Assembly: GCF_901521055.1 (NCBI RefSeq)
Contig: NZ_CABEGA010000009.1
Location: forward strand, 1-64,000
Source of the DNA: Cellulomonas hominis
Lineage (GTDB): Bacteria; Actinomycetota; Actinomycetes; Actinomycetales; Cellulomonadaceae
DNA length: 64,000 bases
Direction: 5' to 3'
Shown one piece after another: positions 17,392 through 26,339 of the stretch. The notes under the pieces are model-generated. The model was not told the DNA's origin. It worked only from the letters and a program-made list of their open reading frames with translations, and ran no database searches. How positions within the stretch are numbered: position 1 is the first letter of the stretch; every line of letters starts with the position of its first letter. The position numbers and the translations under genes are program-made.

Positions 17392-18651
17392 TCAGGCCGC
17401 GGGGTCGCTGGCGACCGCCACCAGGAACGCCGGGGCGTGCAGGCCCTCGTCCTCGAACGCCCGCGCGACGGCCGCGGCGACCGCGTCGACGTCACCGGCG
17501 CGGACCAGCGCGATGGCCGAGCCGCCGAACCCGCCGCCGGTCATCCGCGCCCCGAGCGCCCCCGCGGCACGCGCGGCGTCCACCGCGACGTCCAGCTCGC
17601 GGCACGACACCTCGTAGTCGTCGCGCAGGGAGGCGTGCGACGCGTCCATGGCCGCGCCGACCTCCTCGACGCGGTCCGCGTCGAGCAGCGCCACGAACTC
17701 CTCGACGCGCGCGATCTCCGTGACCACGTGCCGGACGCGCTTCACGAGCACCTCGGCGTCGTGCGACCCCTCGCCGACCGCGCCGGTGCCGTGGGCGAGC
17801 GTGGCGAGCGCGTCGCCGAGCCGGTCGGGGTCGATCTCCCGCAGGGTGCTGACGCCCAGCCGGGCGGCGGCCTCGTCGCACGCGGCCCGGCGGGCGGCGT
17901 ACTGCCCGTCGACCAGCGCGTGCTCGGCCTTGGTGTCGATGACCAGCAGCGCCAGGTCGTGGGCGGTCAGGTCGAACGGCACGTGCCGGACGGAGCCGTC
18001 GCGCGTGTCGAGCAGCAGGGCGTGGCCCGCGCGGCCGCGCAGCGACACCGACTGGTCCATGCCGCCCGTGCTGGCGCCGGCGATCTCGTTCTCCGCGCGG
18101 ATGCAGGCCTCGGCCAGGACGGCCCGCCCGGCGTCGTCCGGCTGCTCGGAAGTGCCGGCCAGCCCCAGGCCGAACAGCGCGTCCAGCGCGACCGCCGCCG
18201 AGCACTCCAGCGCGGCGGACGACGACAGCCCGGCGCCGTAGGGCACGCAGGAGTCGACCGCGATGTCGAACCCGCCGACCTGGTGCCCCGCCTCGCGCAG
18301 CGCCCAGGCGACGCCCACGACGTACGCCGGCCAGCCGCTGACCGTGCCGGGCGCGACCTCGGACAGCGCGACCTCGCGCACGCCCGTCGACTCCTGCGCG
18401 GACACCAGCCGGACGGCGTCGCCGTCGGTGCGGCGCACCGCCACGTAGGTCCGGTGGGGGAGGTCGAACGGGAGGCACAGCCCGCCGTTGTAGTCGGTGT
18501 GCTCGCCGATCAGGTTCACGCGGCCGGGAGCGGACCAGGTGCCGTCCGGCTCGGCGCCGAACCGGTCGGCGAACAGCTGGCGCACCCGCGCGGCGCCGTC
18601 GGCGGGCTCCCAGGCACCCACCCACACGGGGGCGTTCGTCGGGGCGTTCAT
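17392..18651 (-). CDS. galK: Galactokinase
   Basis: GHMP kinase that phosphorylates galactose to galactose-1-phosphate (EC 2.7.1.6), first step of the Leloir pathway. 419 residues. The galactokinase signature GRVNLIGEHTDYNGG (about 41-55), the ATP loop VPYGAGLSSSAALE (about 134-147) and RMTGGGFGG (about 370) are intact. The ATG follows AGGAGG and overlaps the stop of the upstream DeoR gene (ATGA). No galT or galE lies nearby. Confidence 0.97.
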   Translation of the reverse strand: MNAPTNAPVWVGAWEPADGAARVRQLFADRFGAEPDGTWSAPGRVNLIGEHTDYNGGLCLPFDLPHRTYVAVRRTDGDAVRLVSAQESTGVREVALSEVAPGTVSGWPAYVVGVAWALREAGHQVGGFDIAVDSCVPYGAGLSSSAALECSAAVALDALFGLGLAGTSEQPDDAGRAVLAEACIRAENEIAGASTGGMDQSVSLRGRAGHALLLDTRDGSVRHVPFDLTAHDLALLVIDTKAEHALVDGQYAARRAACDEAAARLGVSTLREIDPDRLGDALATLAHGTGAVGEGSHDAEVLVKRVRHVVTEIARVEEFVALLDADRVEEVGAAMDASHASLRDDYEVSCRELDVAVDAARAAGALGARMTGGGFGGSAIALVRAGDVDAVAAAVARAFEDEGLHAPAFLVAVASDPAA

Positions 18652-19502
18652 GGGGTACCTCCTGGGTGACGGGACACGGGGTTCTCGGCCGGCACGCGGG
18701 CCGGGTCGTCGTCGGGGGCGGGCACCAGCAGCGTGCAGCCGGCGTCGGCGAGCACGGCACGGGCCGGCTCGGGCAGCCCGGCGTCGCTGACCAGCACGTC
18801 GACCTCCTCCAGCGCGGCGATCCGGGCGAGCCCGACGACGCCCCACTTGGTGTGGTCGGCCAGCACGGTGACGGCCGCCGCGCAGTGCAGCAGCGCCCGG
18901 TCGGTCGCGGCCTCCGCGAGGTTCGGGGTCATCAGACCGGACTCGTCCAGCCCGTGCACGCCGAGGAACAGGCGGTCGACCCGGAGCGTCGCCAGCGCGG
19001 TGTCCGCCACGGGCCCGACCAGCGCGTCCGACGGGGTGCGGCTGCCACCGGTGAGGATGACGTCGAGGGCACCGGCGCCCGCGGTCGCGCGGTGCAGCGT
19101 CCCGGCCACGGGCAGGGAGTTCGTCACGACGGTCAGCGGCCGCAGGGCCGGGTCGGCGGCGATGCGCCGGGCGAGCAGGTGCGTGGTCGTCCCGGCCGAC
19201 AGCGCGATCGCCTGGCCCGGCTCGACGGTCGCGGCGGCCAGCGCGGCGATCGCCTCCTTCTCGTCCGTCGACCAGGAGCTCTTCGCCTCGAACCCGGGCT
19301 CGTCCGTGGGGCGGCCGGCGCCGTCGGGGGCGACCGCGCCGCCGTGCACCCGCCGCACCAGCCCCGCCCGGTCCAGCTCCGTGATGTCCCGGCGAACCGT
19401 CATCTCGGAGACGTCGAGCTGCTCCACCAGGTCGGCGACCCGCACCGCCCCGTGGGCGCGCACCTCCGCGAGGATGCGGTCCTGCCGTTGACTCGCGAGC
19501 AC
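18648..19502 (-). CDS. DeoR-family transcriptional regulator
   Basis: 284 residues. The N-terminal HTH is RVADLVEQLDVSEMTVRRDITELDRAGLVRRVHGG (about 21-55), the hallmark DeoR signature, followed by the DeoRC sugar-phosphate sensing domain (ALSAGTTTHLLARRI near 100, ADHTKWG near 225). The GTG at 19502 is preferred because GATACT (rev, 19514-19509) ends 7 nt upstream; GTGs at 19520 and 19517 are in frame. Translational coupling with galK makes autoregulated control of galactose use likely. Confidence 0.9.
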   Translation of the reverse strand: MLASQRQDRILAEVRAHGAVRVADLVEQLDVSEMTVRRDITELDRAGLVRRVHGGAVAPDGAGRPTDEPGFEAKSSWSTDEKEAIAALAAATVEPGQAIALSAGTTTHLLARRIAADPALRPLTVVTNSLPVAGTLHRATAGAGALDVILTGGSRTPSDALVGPVADTALATLRVDRLFLGVHGLDESGLMTPNLAEAATDRALLHCAAAVTVLADHTKWGVVGLARIAALEEVDVLVSDAGLPEPARAVLADAGCTLLVPAPDDDPARVPAENPVSRHPGGTP

Positions 19503-19582
19503 CGCGACAGTATCCACCACGACCGCACACGAACCAACACGCGCCGCACCAGCAGGCAGCCGGCCGGCCGGTGCGTGCCGGC

Positions 19583-20464
19583 TCAGCCCGGGGCCGCGTC
19601 GACCGCGGGGTGCAGCACCGTCCGGGCCCAGGCGGCGAGCGTCGTGGGCGTGGTCGTCCGCACCGACCGGCCGTCCTGCGGGGTGAGGTCACGCAGCCCC
19701 CGCAGCATCCCGACCATGCCGTCCACCTGCGCGTCGGTGAGGCCGAGCTCGCGCAGCGGCGCGGCGGCCTCCGCGTCCGTGATGCGCACCGCCCGCACCG
19801 GCCGGCCGAGCGCGTCCGCGAGCACCGACGCCGCCTCGGCGAACGACAGGTCCTCCGGGCCGTGCACGCCCTGCGTGTGCCGCCCGGACCAGGCTGTCGA
19901 CAGCAGCCGCGCCGCGGCCACGTCCCCGACGTCGCGCGGGTCCACCCACGCGAGGCGCCGGTCCAGCGGGAACGTCGTGGTGAGCGTCCCGCGCAGCAGG
20001 CCCGCGACGTCGAACAGCAGGTTCGTGAAGAAGTACCCGCAGCGCAGGTGCGTCACCGACGCGCCCGTGGCGTCCAGGAGCTCCTCGACGCGGCCGAGCC
20101 CGTCGATCTCGCCGACGCCGTGCCGCGCCTCCGCCCCGACGCTGCTCTGGTGGACGACCCGCCCGATGCCGTTCTCGCGCACCGCGCGCGCCACCACCGC
20201 GCCGAGCCCCGCGTACGCCTCGACGGGGTCGTCGGCCGGGACCGACGGGCTCACCCAGTGGATCGCGTCGGCCCCCGCGGTCGCCGCGACGACGGCGTCC
20301 GCGTCCGTCAGGTCGACGGGGACCACGTCGGCGGCCTCGCGGAGCGCCGGGTCCAGGCGGCCGGGGTCGCGGGCGAGCAGCACCGGGCGCTCGCCCGCCT
20401 GGACCAGCAGGGTGGCGACACGGGACCCGACGCGACCGGACGGGGTGCTGACGACGACGCGCAC
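19583..20464 (-). CDS. NmrA-like NAD(P)-binding protein
   Basis: 293 residues. Rossmann N terminus RVVVSTPSGRVGSRVATLLVQAGERPVLLARDP (variant of GxxGxxG) and an extended SDR/NmrA body (IHWVSPSVP, VVHQSSVGAE). Atypical SDRs of this type act as redox sensors or NAD(P)H:quinone reductases; the active-site YxxxK is absent, so function cannot be assigned. GTG start after AAGGAG. Confidence 0.8.
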   Translation of the reverse strand: MRVVVSTPSGRVGSRVATLLVQAGERPVLLARDPGRLDPALREAADVVPVDLTDADAVVAATAGADAIHWVSPSVPADDPVEAYAGLGAVVARAVRENGIGRVVHQSSVGAEARHGVGEIDGLGRVEELLDATGASVTHLRCGYFFTNLLFDVAGLLRGTLTTTFPLDRRLAWVDPRDVGDVAAARLLSTAWSGRHTQGVHGPEDLSFAEAASVLADALGRPVRAVRITDAEAAAPLRELGLTDAQVDGMVGMLRGLRDLTPQDGRSVRTTTPTTLAAWARTVLHPAVDAAPG

Positions 20465-20570
20465 GGCGGCTCCTTCGACGGGGGTGAGGCGACCGGTCCC
20501 ATGCTGCCGCCGACCACCGACACGGCCGTCAGGGCCCTCCCGCGCGAGCGGTCCTCCCGTGCGAGCGGTC

Positions 20571-21737
20571 CTACCGACCGACGGGCGTCAGCCCCAGCGA
20601 CTTCCCCGCTAGGCCGCGGGAGCGGGCCGCCAGGGTGCGGGCCACACCGCGCAGCGCCTGCGCCGCGGGGGAGTCGGGGTCCGTCAGCACGACGGGCGTC
20701 CCGCCGTCGCCGGCCTCGCGGAGCCGGATGTCGAGCGGCACCTGCCCCAGCAGCGGCACCGGGGTGCCCGTGGACCGGGACAGCCCGTCCGCGACGCGCG
20801 TCCCGCCGCCGGAGCCGAACAGCTCGAGCCGGCTGCCGTCCGGCTGCTCGAGCCACGCCATGTTCTCGACGACCCCGACCACGCCCTGCCGCGTCTGCGT
20901 CGCGATCGACCCGGCGCGCTCCGCGACCTCCGCCGCGGCGAGCTGCGGGGTCGTCACCACCACGAGCTCGGAGCCCGGGAGCAGCTGGGCCACCGAGATG
21001 GCGATGTCGCCGGTCCCGGGCGGCAGGTCCAGCAGGAGCACGTCCAGGTCGCCCCAGAACACGTCGGACAGGAACTGCTGCAGCGCGCGGTGCAGCATCG
21101 GCCCGCGCCACACCACGGGCTGGCCGGGCGGGACGAACATGCCGATCGAGATGACCTTGACGTCGTGCGCGATCGGCGGCAGCAGCATCTCGTCCACGCG
21201 CGTGGGGGGCTGCGTGACGCCGAGCATGCGCGGGATCGAGAAGCCGTAGATGTCCGCGTCGACGACCCCGACCCGCAGGCCGTCGGCGGCCATCGCGACG
21301 GCGAGGTTCGCGGTGACGGACGACTTGCCGACCCCGCCCTTGCCGGACGCGACCGCGAACACCTTGGTCAGCGACGTGGGCTTGCTGAACGGGATGACCG
21401 GCTCGGGACCGCCGCGCAGCCGCTCCGTGAGCGCCGCCCGCTGCTCGGGGCTCATCACGCCCAGCGCCATCCGCACCTCCGCGACGCCCTCGACGGCCTG
21501 CACCGCGGCGGTGACGTCCTTCGTGATGGTGTCGCGCAGGGGGCAGCCGGCCGTCGTCAGGTCGATGCCGACCGTGACGTGGGCGCCCTCCGGGGCCGCC
21601 GTGTCGACGTCCACCGAGCGCACCATGCCGAGGTCCGTGATCGGTCGGCGGATCTCGGGGTCGATCACCCGGGTGAGGGCCTCCCGCACGGCGGCGGCGA
21701 CGGCCTCGGGGTCACGGGTGTCCAGGACGGGCGGCAT
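20571..21737 (-). CDS. mrp: Mrp/ApbC-type P-loop ATPase
   Basis: 388 residues. An N-terminal MIP18-like domain (about 1-85, with the TTAGCPLRDTI cysteine motif) precedes a ParA/Mrp ATPase with the deviant Walker A SGKGGVGKSS (about 131-140), GVVDADIYGFSIPRMLG and LLLDLPPGTGD. The family carries or loads Fe-S clusters. The CxxC of ApbC/Nbp35 proteins, usually after ENM, is missing: here ENMAWLEQPDGSRLELFGSGGG. The ATG at 21737 is chosen because TACGAT (rev, 21750-21745) ends 8 nt upstream; an ATG three codons earlier overlaps that hexamer. Confidence 0.9.
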   Translation of the reverse strand: MPPVLDTRDPEAVAAAVREALTRVIDPEIRRPITDLGMVRSVDVDTAAPEGAHVTVGIDLTTAGCPLRDTITKDVTAAVQAVEGVAEVRMALGVMSPEQRAALTERLRGGPEPVIPFSKPTSLTKVFAVASGKGGVGKSSVTANLAVAMAADGLRVGVVDADIYGFSIPRMLGVTQPPTRVDEMLLPPIAHDVKVISIGMFVPPGQPVVWRGPMLHRALQQFLSDVFWGDLDVLLLDLPPGTGDIAISVAQLLPGSELVVVTTPQLAAAEVAERAGSIATQTRQGVVGVVENMAWLEQPDGSRLELFGSGGGTRVADGLSRSTGTPVPLLGQVPLDIRLREAGDGGTPVVLTDPDSPAAQALRGVARTLAARSRGLAGKSLGLTPVGR

Positions 21738-21806
21738 GTCGTCCATCGTAGGTGCGCGCCGGGGCGCACCCCCCGGGACCCCGGGGCCGAGGACCGCCCG
21801 TGACCC

Positions 21807-22418
21807 TCAGGCGCGCCCGCGGAGCTCGGGCCGGTCGGTGCGGTCGCGCCGCTCGGTGCGGTCCGTGCGCTCCCGCCGGTCCGTGCGGTCGGGGCGGTCG
21901 GCCCGCTCCGGGCGGTCGAGCCCTTCGCCGTCCTCACCGGCCGCGGCCTCGCGCTCCTCCACCAGCTCCTCGAGCAGGTTGCGCAGCTCCGAGCGGACGA
22001 AGTCACGGGTGGCGACCTCCGACAGCGCGATGCGCAGGGCGGCCATCTCCCGGGCCAGGAACTCGGTGTCCGCGAGGTTCCGCTCGGCCCGCTGCCGGTC
22101 CTGCTCGGCCTGCACGCGGTCCCGGTCGGTCTGCCGGTTCTGCGCGAGCAGGATCAGCGGGGCGGAGTAGGACGCCTGGAGCGACAGCATCAGGGTCAGC
22201 GCGGTGAAGCCGTTCGCCGCCTTGTCGAACCGCAGGGCCTCCGGACCCCACGAGTTCCACACCAGCCACACCGCGCAGAACAGGCTCAGCCAGAGCAGGA
22301 ACCGCGGGGTGCCCATGAACCGGGCGATGCCCTCGGACACCTTGCCGAACGCGTCCTCCTGCAGCTTGGGCAGGAACGTCCGGCGGGCGGCCTTCGGGGT
22401 GTCGAGGCGCTCAGCCAC
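21807..22418 (-). CDS. DUF1003 membrane protein
   Basis: 203 residues. Two membrane helices (about 40-56 and 73-95), the second including the family motif LTLMLSLQASYSAPLILLAQNRQ; a following helix rich in Arg/Glu/Asp is probably coiled coil. The last 35 residues are a run of RPDRTDRRERTDRTERR-type charged repeats encoded by near-repeats of CGGTCGGTGCGGTC at 21830-21916. GTG start after GGGAGG, overlapping the upstream MgtE_N/CBS gene by 8 bp. Function of the family is unknown; the pairing with a magnesium-sensor-like protein is suggestive. Confidence 0.88.
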   Translation of the reverse strand: MAERLDTPKAARRTFLPKLQEDAFGKVSEGIARFMGTPRFLLWLSLFCAVWLVWNSWGPEALRFDKAANGFTALTLMLSLQASYSAPLILLAQNRQTDRDRVQAEQDRQRAERNLADTEFLAREMAALRIALSEVATRDFVRSELRNLLEELVEEREAAAGEDGEGLDRPERADRPDRTDRRERTDRTERRDRTDRPELRGRA

Positions 22419-23763
22419 GCCGGCCTCCCCTCGGGGCGGGTCCGACGTGCCGGGCGCCCGCGCGGTCGGCGAGCGGCTGCGGGGCCGCGGGGACCGCCCC
22501 GGTGGGGTGCTCCTCCTCGTCGGTCTCGCGCCAGTCCTCGGGCAGCAGGTGGTCCAGCACGTCGTCGACGCTCACCGCACCGAGCAGCCGGCGCTCGGCG
22601 TCGACGACCGGGATCGCCAGCAGGTCGTAGGTGGCCATCCGGCGGGTGACCGCGAGCAGCGGGGCGTCGACCAGCACCGGGTCGATGTCGGTGTCGACCA
22701 GCGTGCCGATCGCCTCGTGCGGGGGCTCGCGCAGCAGCCGCTGCAGGTGGACGACGCCGATGAACCGGCCGGTCGGCGTCTCCAGCGGGGGCCGCACGAC
22801 GAACACCATGGACGCGAGCGCGGGCGTGAGGTCCCGCCGGCGGACGTGCGCGAGGGCCGCGGCGATCGGCGTCTCCGGGCCCAGGACCACCGGCTCCGTG
22901 GTCATCAGGCCGCCGGCGGTGTTGTCCTCGTACGCCAGCAGCCGGCGGACGTCGCGCGCCTCCTCGGGCTCCATCAGCTCCAGCAGCTCGGCGGCCTGGT
23001 CGTCGGGCAGCTCACCCAGCAGGTCGGCCGCGTCGTCGGGCTGCATGGCCTCCAGGACGTCCGCCGCCCGGGTGCGCTCCAGGCTCGACAGGATCGCGAC
23101 CTGGTCGTCCTCGGGCAGCTCCTCCAGGACGTCGGCGAGCCGCTCGTTGTCGAGCGCCGTGGCGACCTCCATCCGCCGGGTCGTCCCCATGTCGTGCAGC
23201 ACGTCCGCGAGGTCGGCGGGCTTGAGCCCGTCGTACTGCGCGAGCAGCAGCGCGGCGCCCTGCGCGTCGGCGGCGGTGCGGGCCAGCCCGGCGATCTCGT
23301 CGATGTCCAGGAGCTCCGCCTCGCCGCGCCGCCGCAGCAGCCCCGTGCGGCCGGGGCGGTGCTTGCGGACGAACACCTTCGACACCAGCCAGTCGCCGTT
23401 GCGCTGCCGCTCCAGGGCGACGTCCTCGACCGTGGCGGTGCCCGTGCCGTCCGCGAGCTGCACCGTCCGGTCGAAGAGCTCGCCGACCACCAGCGTCTCG
23501 AACGGGCGCTGCTCGAACCGCCGCATGTTCACCAGGCCGGTCGAGATCACCTGCCCGGCGTCGATCGCGGTGACGCGGGTGAGCGGCACGAACACCCGCC
23601 GCTTCCCGGGCACCTCCACCACGAGCCCGACGGCGCGCGGGGCGCCCTTGGGGCGCAGCAGCACGACGACGTCGCGCACCCGCCCCACCTGGTCGCCGAT
23701 CGGGTCGAAGACGGAGGTTCCGGCGAGGCGCGCGACGAACACTCGGGTCCCGGGTCCGCTCAC
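22411..23763 (-). CDS. MgtE_N / CBS domain protein without membrane part
   Basis: 450 residues. N-terminal PRC-barrel-like region (about 1-150; DPIGDQVGRVRDVVV), a helical MgtE_N superhelix (about 190-300, with repeated LADVLEELPEDDQVAIL-type units), and two CBS motifs (about 300-420; AGGLMTTEPVVLGPETPIAAAL and DIDPVLVDAPLLAVTRRM). The transporter membrane domain of MgtE is absent, so it is a soluble or peripheral regulatory protein that may sense Mg2+ or nucleotides. GTG start: TACGCT (rev, 23776-23771) ends 8 nt upstream (leaderless). Operon with DUF1003 and perhaps mrp. Confidence 0.88.
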   Translation of the reverse strand: MSGPGTRVFVARLAGTSVFDPIGDQVGRVRDVVVLLRPKGAPRAVGLVVEVPGKRRVFVPLTRVTAIDAGQVISTGLVNMRRFEQRPFETLVVGELFDRTVQLADGTGTATVEDVALERQRNGDWLVSKVFVRKHRPGRTGLLRRRGEAELLDIDEIAGLARTAADAQGAALLLAQYDGLKPADLADVLHDMGTTRRMEVATALDNERLADVLEELPEDDQVAILSSLERTRAADVLEAMQPDDAADLLGELPDDQAAELLELMEPEEARDVRRLLAYEDNTAGGLMTTEPVVLGPETPIAAALAHVRRRDLTPALASMVFVVRPPLETPTGRFIGVVHLQRLLREPPHEAIGTLVDTDIDPVLVDAPLLAVTRRMATYDLLAIPVVDAERRLLGAVSVDDVLDHLLPEDWRETDEEEHPTGAVPAAPQPLADRAGARHVGPAPRGGRRG

Positions 23764-23926
23764 GGGGGTCAGCGTAGACGCCGGGTCGGCGCCCGGCGCG
23801 CGCCCGTCCGCGTGGCCGACGTCACGTCCGCGGCGGCTGGGCACGTCCTGGGAGCTGCGCATGAACTCCCTGCGTACAGGGGGTGACGCCTGGCCAACGC
23901 GCGCCCGCGGGGGCGAGGATGGGGGC

Positions 23927-24649
23927 ATGTCGTTCACCGGTGGTGCCCGCGTCCCCAACACCCCCACGCTGCCGCAGGGCGAGACCGTCGCGTCCTACGG
24001 CACCTACCTCGAGGCGCAGAAGGCGGTGGACCACCTCTCGGACCACCAGTTCCCGGTGCAGCTCGTCACGATCGTCGGCACGGACCTGCGCATGGTCGAG
24101 CGGGTGACCGGCCGGCTCACGTACGCGCGCGTGGCCGTCGGCGGCTTCGGCTCCGGTGCCTGGTTCGGCGTGTTCATCGGCCTGCTGTTCCTCATGGCGG
24201 GCGGCAGCCAGGGGATCCTGCTCGCCGCCGTGCTGTTCGGCGGCGCGGCCGGCCTGCTGCTCGCGGTGCTCGTGTACGCCACCAGCCGCGGCAAGCGCGA
24301 CTTCACGTCGCAGAGCCAGATCGTCGCGTCCCAGTACGCGGTGCTGTGCCAGTCCGACCGCGCGCACGACGCCCGGCAGCTGCTCCGCGAGGTCGGCGGG
24401 GTGCGGGTCGGTGCCGCGACGCCCGTGCCGCCGCCCGCGGCGCCCGTCGGCGTGCGCCCCTCCGACCCGGCCGCCGCCCACCCGCAGGCCACGCCGGGGA
24501 CGCCGCAGGCCCAGCCGGCGACCCCGCCCGCCCCGCCGCGCTACGGGCAGCTCGCGCCGCAGCCGCCCGCCGAGCCGCGGTACGGCCAGCTCGCGCCCCA
24601 GCCGCCGCAGCAGCCGCAGGACCCCGAGGCGCCGGCGAAGCAGGACTGA
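23927..24649 (+). CDS. YflT-like general stress protein with two membrane helices
   Basis: 240 residues. The first 60 residues (VASYGTYLEAQKAVDHLSDHQFPVQLVTIVG) match the general-stress-protein 17M/YflT-like domain. Two hydrophobic helices follow (about 74-95 and 98-117), then a soluble stretch and a Pro/Ala/Gln-rich C-terminal tail containing two copies of RYGQLAPQPP. GAGGAT (23915-23920) ends 7 nt before the ATG: leaderless. Function unknown. Confidence 0.8.
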   Translation: MSFTGGARVPNTPTLPQGETVASYGTYLEAQKAVDHLSDHQFPVQLVTIVGTDLRMVERVTGRLTYARVAVGGFGSGAWFGVFIGLLFLMAGGSQGILLAAVLFGGAAGLLLAVLVYATSRGKRDFTSQSQIVASQYAVLCQSDRAHDARQLLREVGGVRVGAATPVPPPAAPVGVRPSDPAAAHPQATPGTPQAQPATPPAPPRYGQLAPQPPAEPRYGQLAPQPPQQPQDPEAPAKQD

Positions 24650-24654
24650 CCCGA

Positions 24655-24698
24655 CGACGACGGCCCGTCCCCCCGCAGCGGGGGACGGGCCGTCGTCG
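24655..24698. terminator. Bidirectional terminator
   Basis: A perfect 19-bp stem (24655-24673 with 24680-24698) with a 6-nt loop, between the convergent stress-protein and aminopeptidase genes. Confidence 0.88.
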
Positions 24699-24709
24699 CG
24701 TCCGGGGCG

Positions 24710-26269
24710 TCAGCGGCCGAGCAGGCCCGCCATCCAGGCCTCGACGTCCTCGGGGCGCCGGGGGAGGGCGGCCGACAGGTTCTCGTTGCCGTCGGCGGTG
24801 ATCAGCACGTCGTCCTCGATGCGCACGCCGATGCCCCGCAGCTCCTCCGGCACCCGCAGGTCGTCGACCTGGAAGTACAGGCCGGGCTCGATGGTGAACA
24901 CCATGCCGGGCTCGATCACCGCGTCCAGGTACATCTCCCGGCGGGCCTGCGCGCAGTCGTGCACGTCGAGGCCCAGGTGGTGGCTCGTGCCGTGCACCAT
25001 CCACCGGCGGTGCTGCTGCCCCTCGGGGGCCAGCGACTCCGCGGCGGGGACCGGCAGCATGCCCCACTCGTCCAGCCGCGCGGCGATGACCTCCATCGCG
25101 GCGGCGTGCACGTCGCGGAACCGGTTGCCCGGCACGGCGGCGGCGAACGCGGCGTCGGCGGCGTCCAGCACCGCCTGGTAGACGCGGCGCTGGGCGTCGG
25201 TCCACGTGCCGTCGACCGGGAGCGTGCGGGTGACGTCCGCCGTGTAGAGGGAGTCGACCTCGACGCCGGCGTCGATCAGCACGAGCTCGCCCGCGCGGAC
25301 CTGGCCGTCGTTGTCCGTCCAGTGCAGCGTCGTGGCGTGCGCGCCCGCGGCGGCGATGGTCTCGTAGCCGACGTAGTTGCCCTCGACGCGGGCCTGCGAC
25401 AGGAACGTGCCCTCGATGACCCGCTCGCCGCGGCGGTGCGCGACCGCCTCGGGGAGCCGCCGCACGACCTGCTCGAAGCCCTGGATCGTCGCGTCGACGG
25501 CGCTGCGCAGCTCGGCGACCTCGTGCGCGTCCTTGATCAGCCGCAGCTCCGAGAGGGCCTCGACCAGGGCGGCGTCGCGCTCGCCGGCGTCCTCGGCCGC
25601 CCGGATCTCCTCGACGACGGCCTCGACGGCCTCGTCCACGTCCGGGACGACCAGCAGCCGCACGCCGTCGGCGCCGACGTCCTTGGCCAGGGCGTCGTGG
25701 AGCCCGTCGCGGTGCGCGGTGCGGATGCCCGTGACCGTCGCCATGTCCTCGAGCGTCGGGCGCGGGCCCACCCAGAACTCCCCGTACCGGGCGTCGGAGA
25801 AGAACTCCTCGGTGTCCCGGCCGGCCAGGGGGCGCATGTACAGGACGGCGCGGTGCGTCGACCGGCCGCCGTCGGGCAGCTCGTCGCCCTCGCCGTCCGC
25901 GGCGGGGTGCAGCACCAGCACCGCGTCCGGCTCCTGCTCCGCGCCGAGCCCGGTCAGGTGGGCGAACGCGGAGTGCGGGCGGAACCGGTAGTCGGTGTCG
26001 TTCGAGCGCACCTTGTACGCGCCGGCGGGCACCACCAGGCGCTCGCCGGGGAACTGCGCCGCCAGGCGGGCGCGGCGGGCGGCCGCGAACGGCGCCACGT
26101 CGGCGGCCACGGCCGTGCTCGCGGGACGCTCGGCCCAGCCGGACGTCACCCACTCGAGGAACGCGGCGGACGACGGGCGCTGGCTGCGGTTCTGCCCGCG
26201 GTCGGCGAGGGTCTGCTCGGCCGGGGCCTGTGCGGGCGCGGGGGACTCGGGGGTGGTGTCGGTGGCCAT
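24710..26269 (-). CDS. pepP: Xaa-Pro aminopeptidase (aminopeptidase P)
   Basis: Removes N-terminal residues ahead of proline (EC 3.4.11.9); cytoplasmic Mn enzyme. 519 residues: an N-terminal AMP_N domain (about 60-200) and a pita-bread catalytic domain with all five metal ligands visible: two Asp in LIDAGVEVDSLYTADVTRTLP, His in HGTSHHLGLDVHD, Glu in IEPGLYF and Glu in GVRIEDDVLIT. The ATG has a CAGACT hexamer 8 nt upstream, and the first 40 residues are disordered and Ala/Pro/Thr-rich. Confidence 0.95.
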   Translation of the reverse strand: MATDTTPESPAPAQAPAEQTLADRGQNRSQRPSSAAFLEWVTSGWAERPASTAVAADVAPFAAARRARLAAQFPGERLVVPAGAYKVRSNDTDYRFRPHSAFAHLTGLGAEQEPDAVLVLHPAADGEGDELPDGGRSTHRAVLYMRPLAGRDTEEFFSDARYGEFWVGPRPTLEDMATVTGIRTAHRDGLHDALAKDVGADGVRLLVVPDVDEAVEAVVEEIRAAEDAGERDAALVEALSELRLIKDAHEVAELRSAVDATIQGFEQVVRRLPEAVAHRRGERVIEGTFLSQARVEGNYVGYETIAAAGAHATTLHWTDNDGQVRAGELVLIDAGVEVDSLYTADVTRTLPVDGTWTDAQRRVYQAVLDAADAAFAAAVPGNRFRDVHAAAMEVIAARLDEWGMLPVPAAESLAPEGQQHRRWMVHGTSHHLGLDVHDCAQARREMYLDAVIEPGMVFTIEPGLYFQVDDLRVPEELRGIGVRIEDDVLITADGNENLSAALPRRPEDVEAWMAGLLGR

Positions 26270-26339
26270 GGCCCCCAGTCTGGCACCGCCCGGGACCCGG
26301 CGGGCCGAGCCCGGGTGCACCGGTGAGTAGGCTTCCGCG

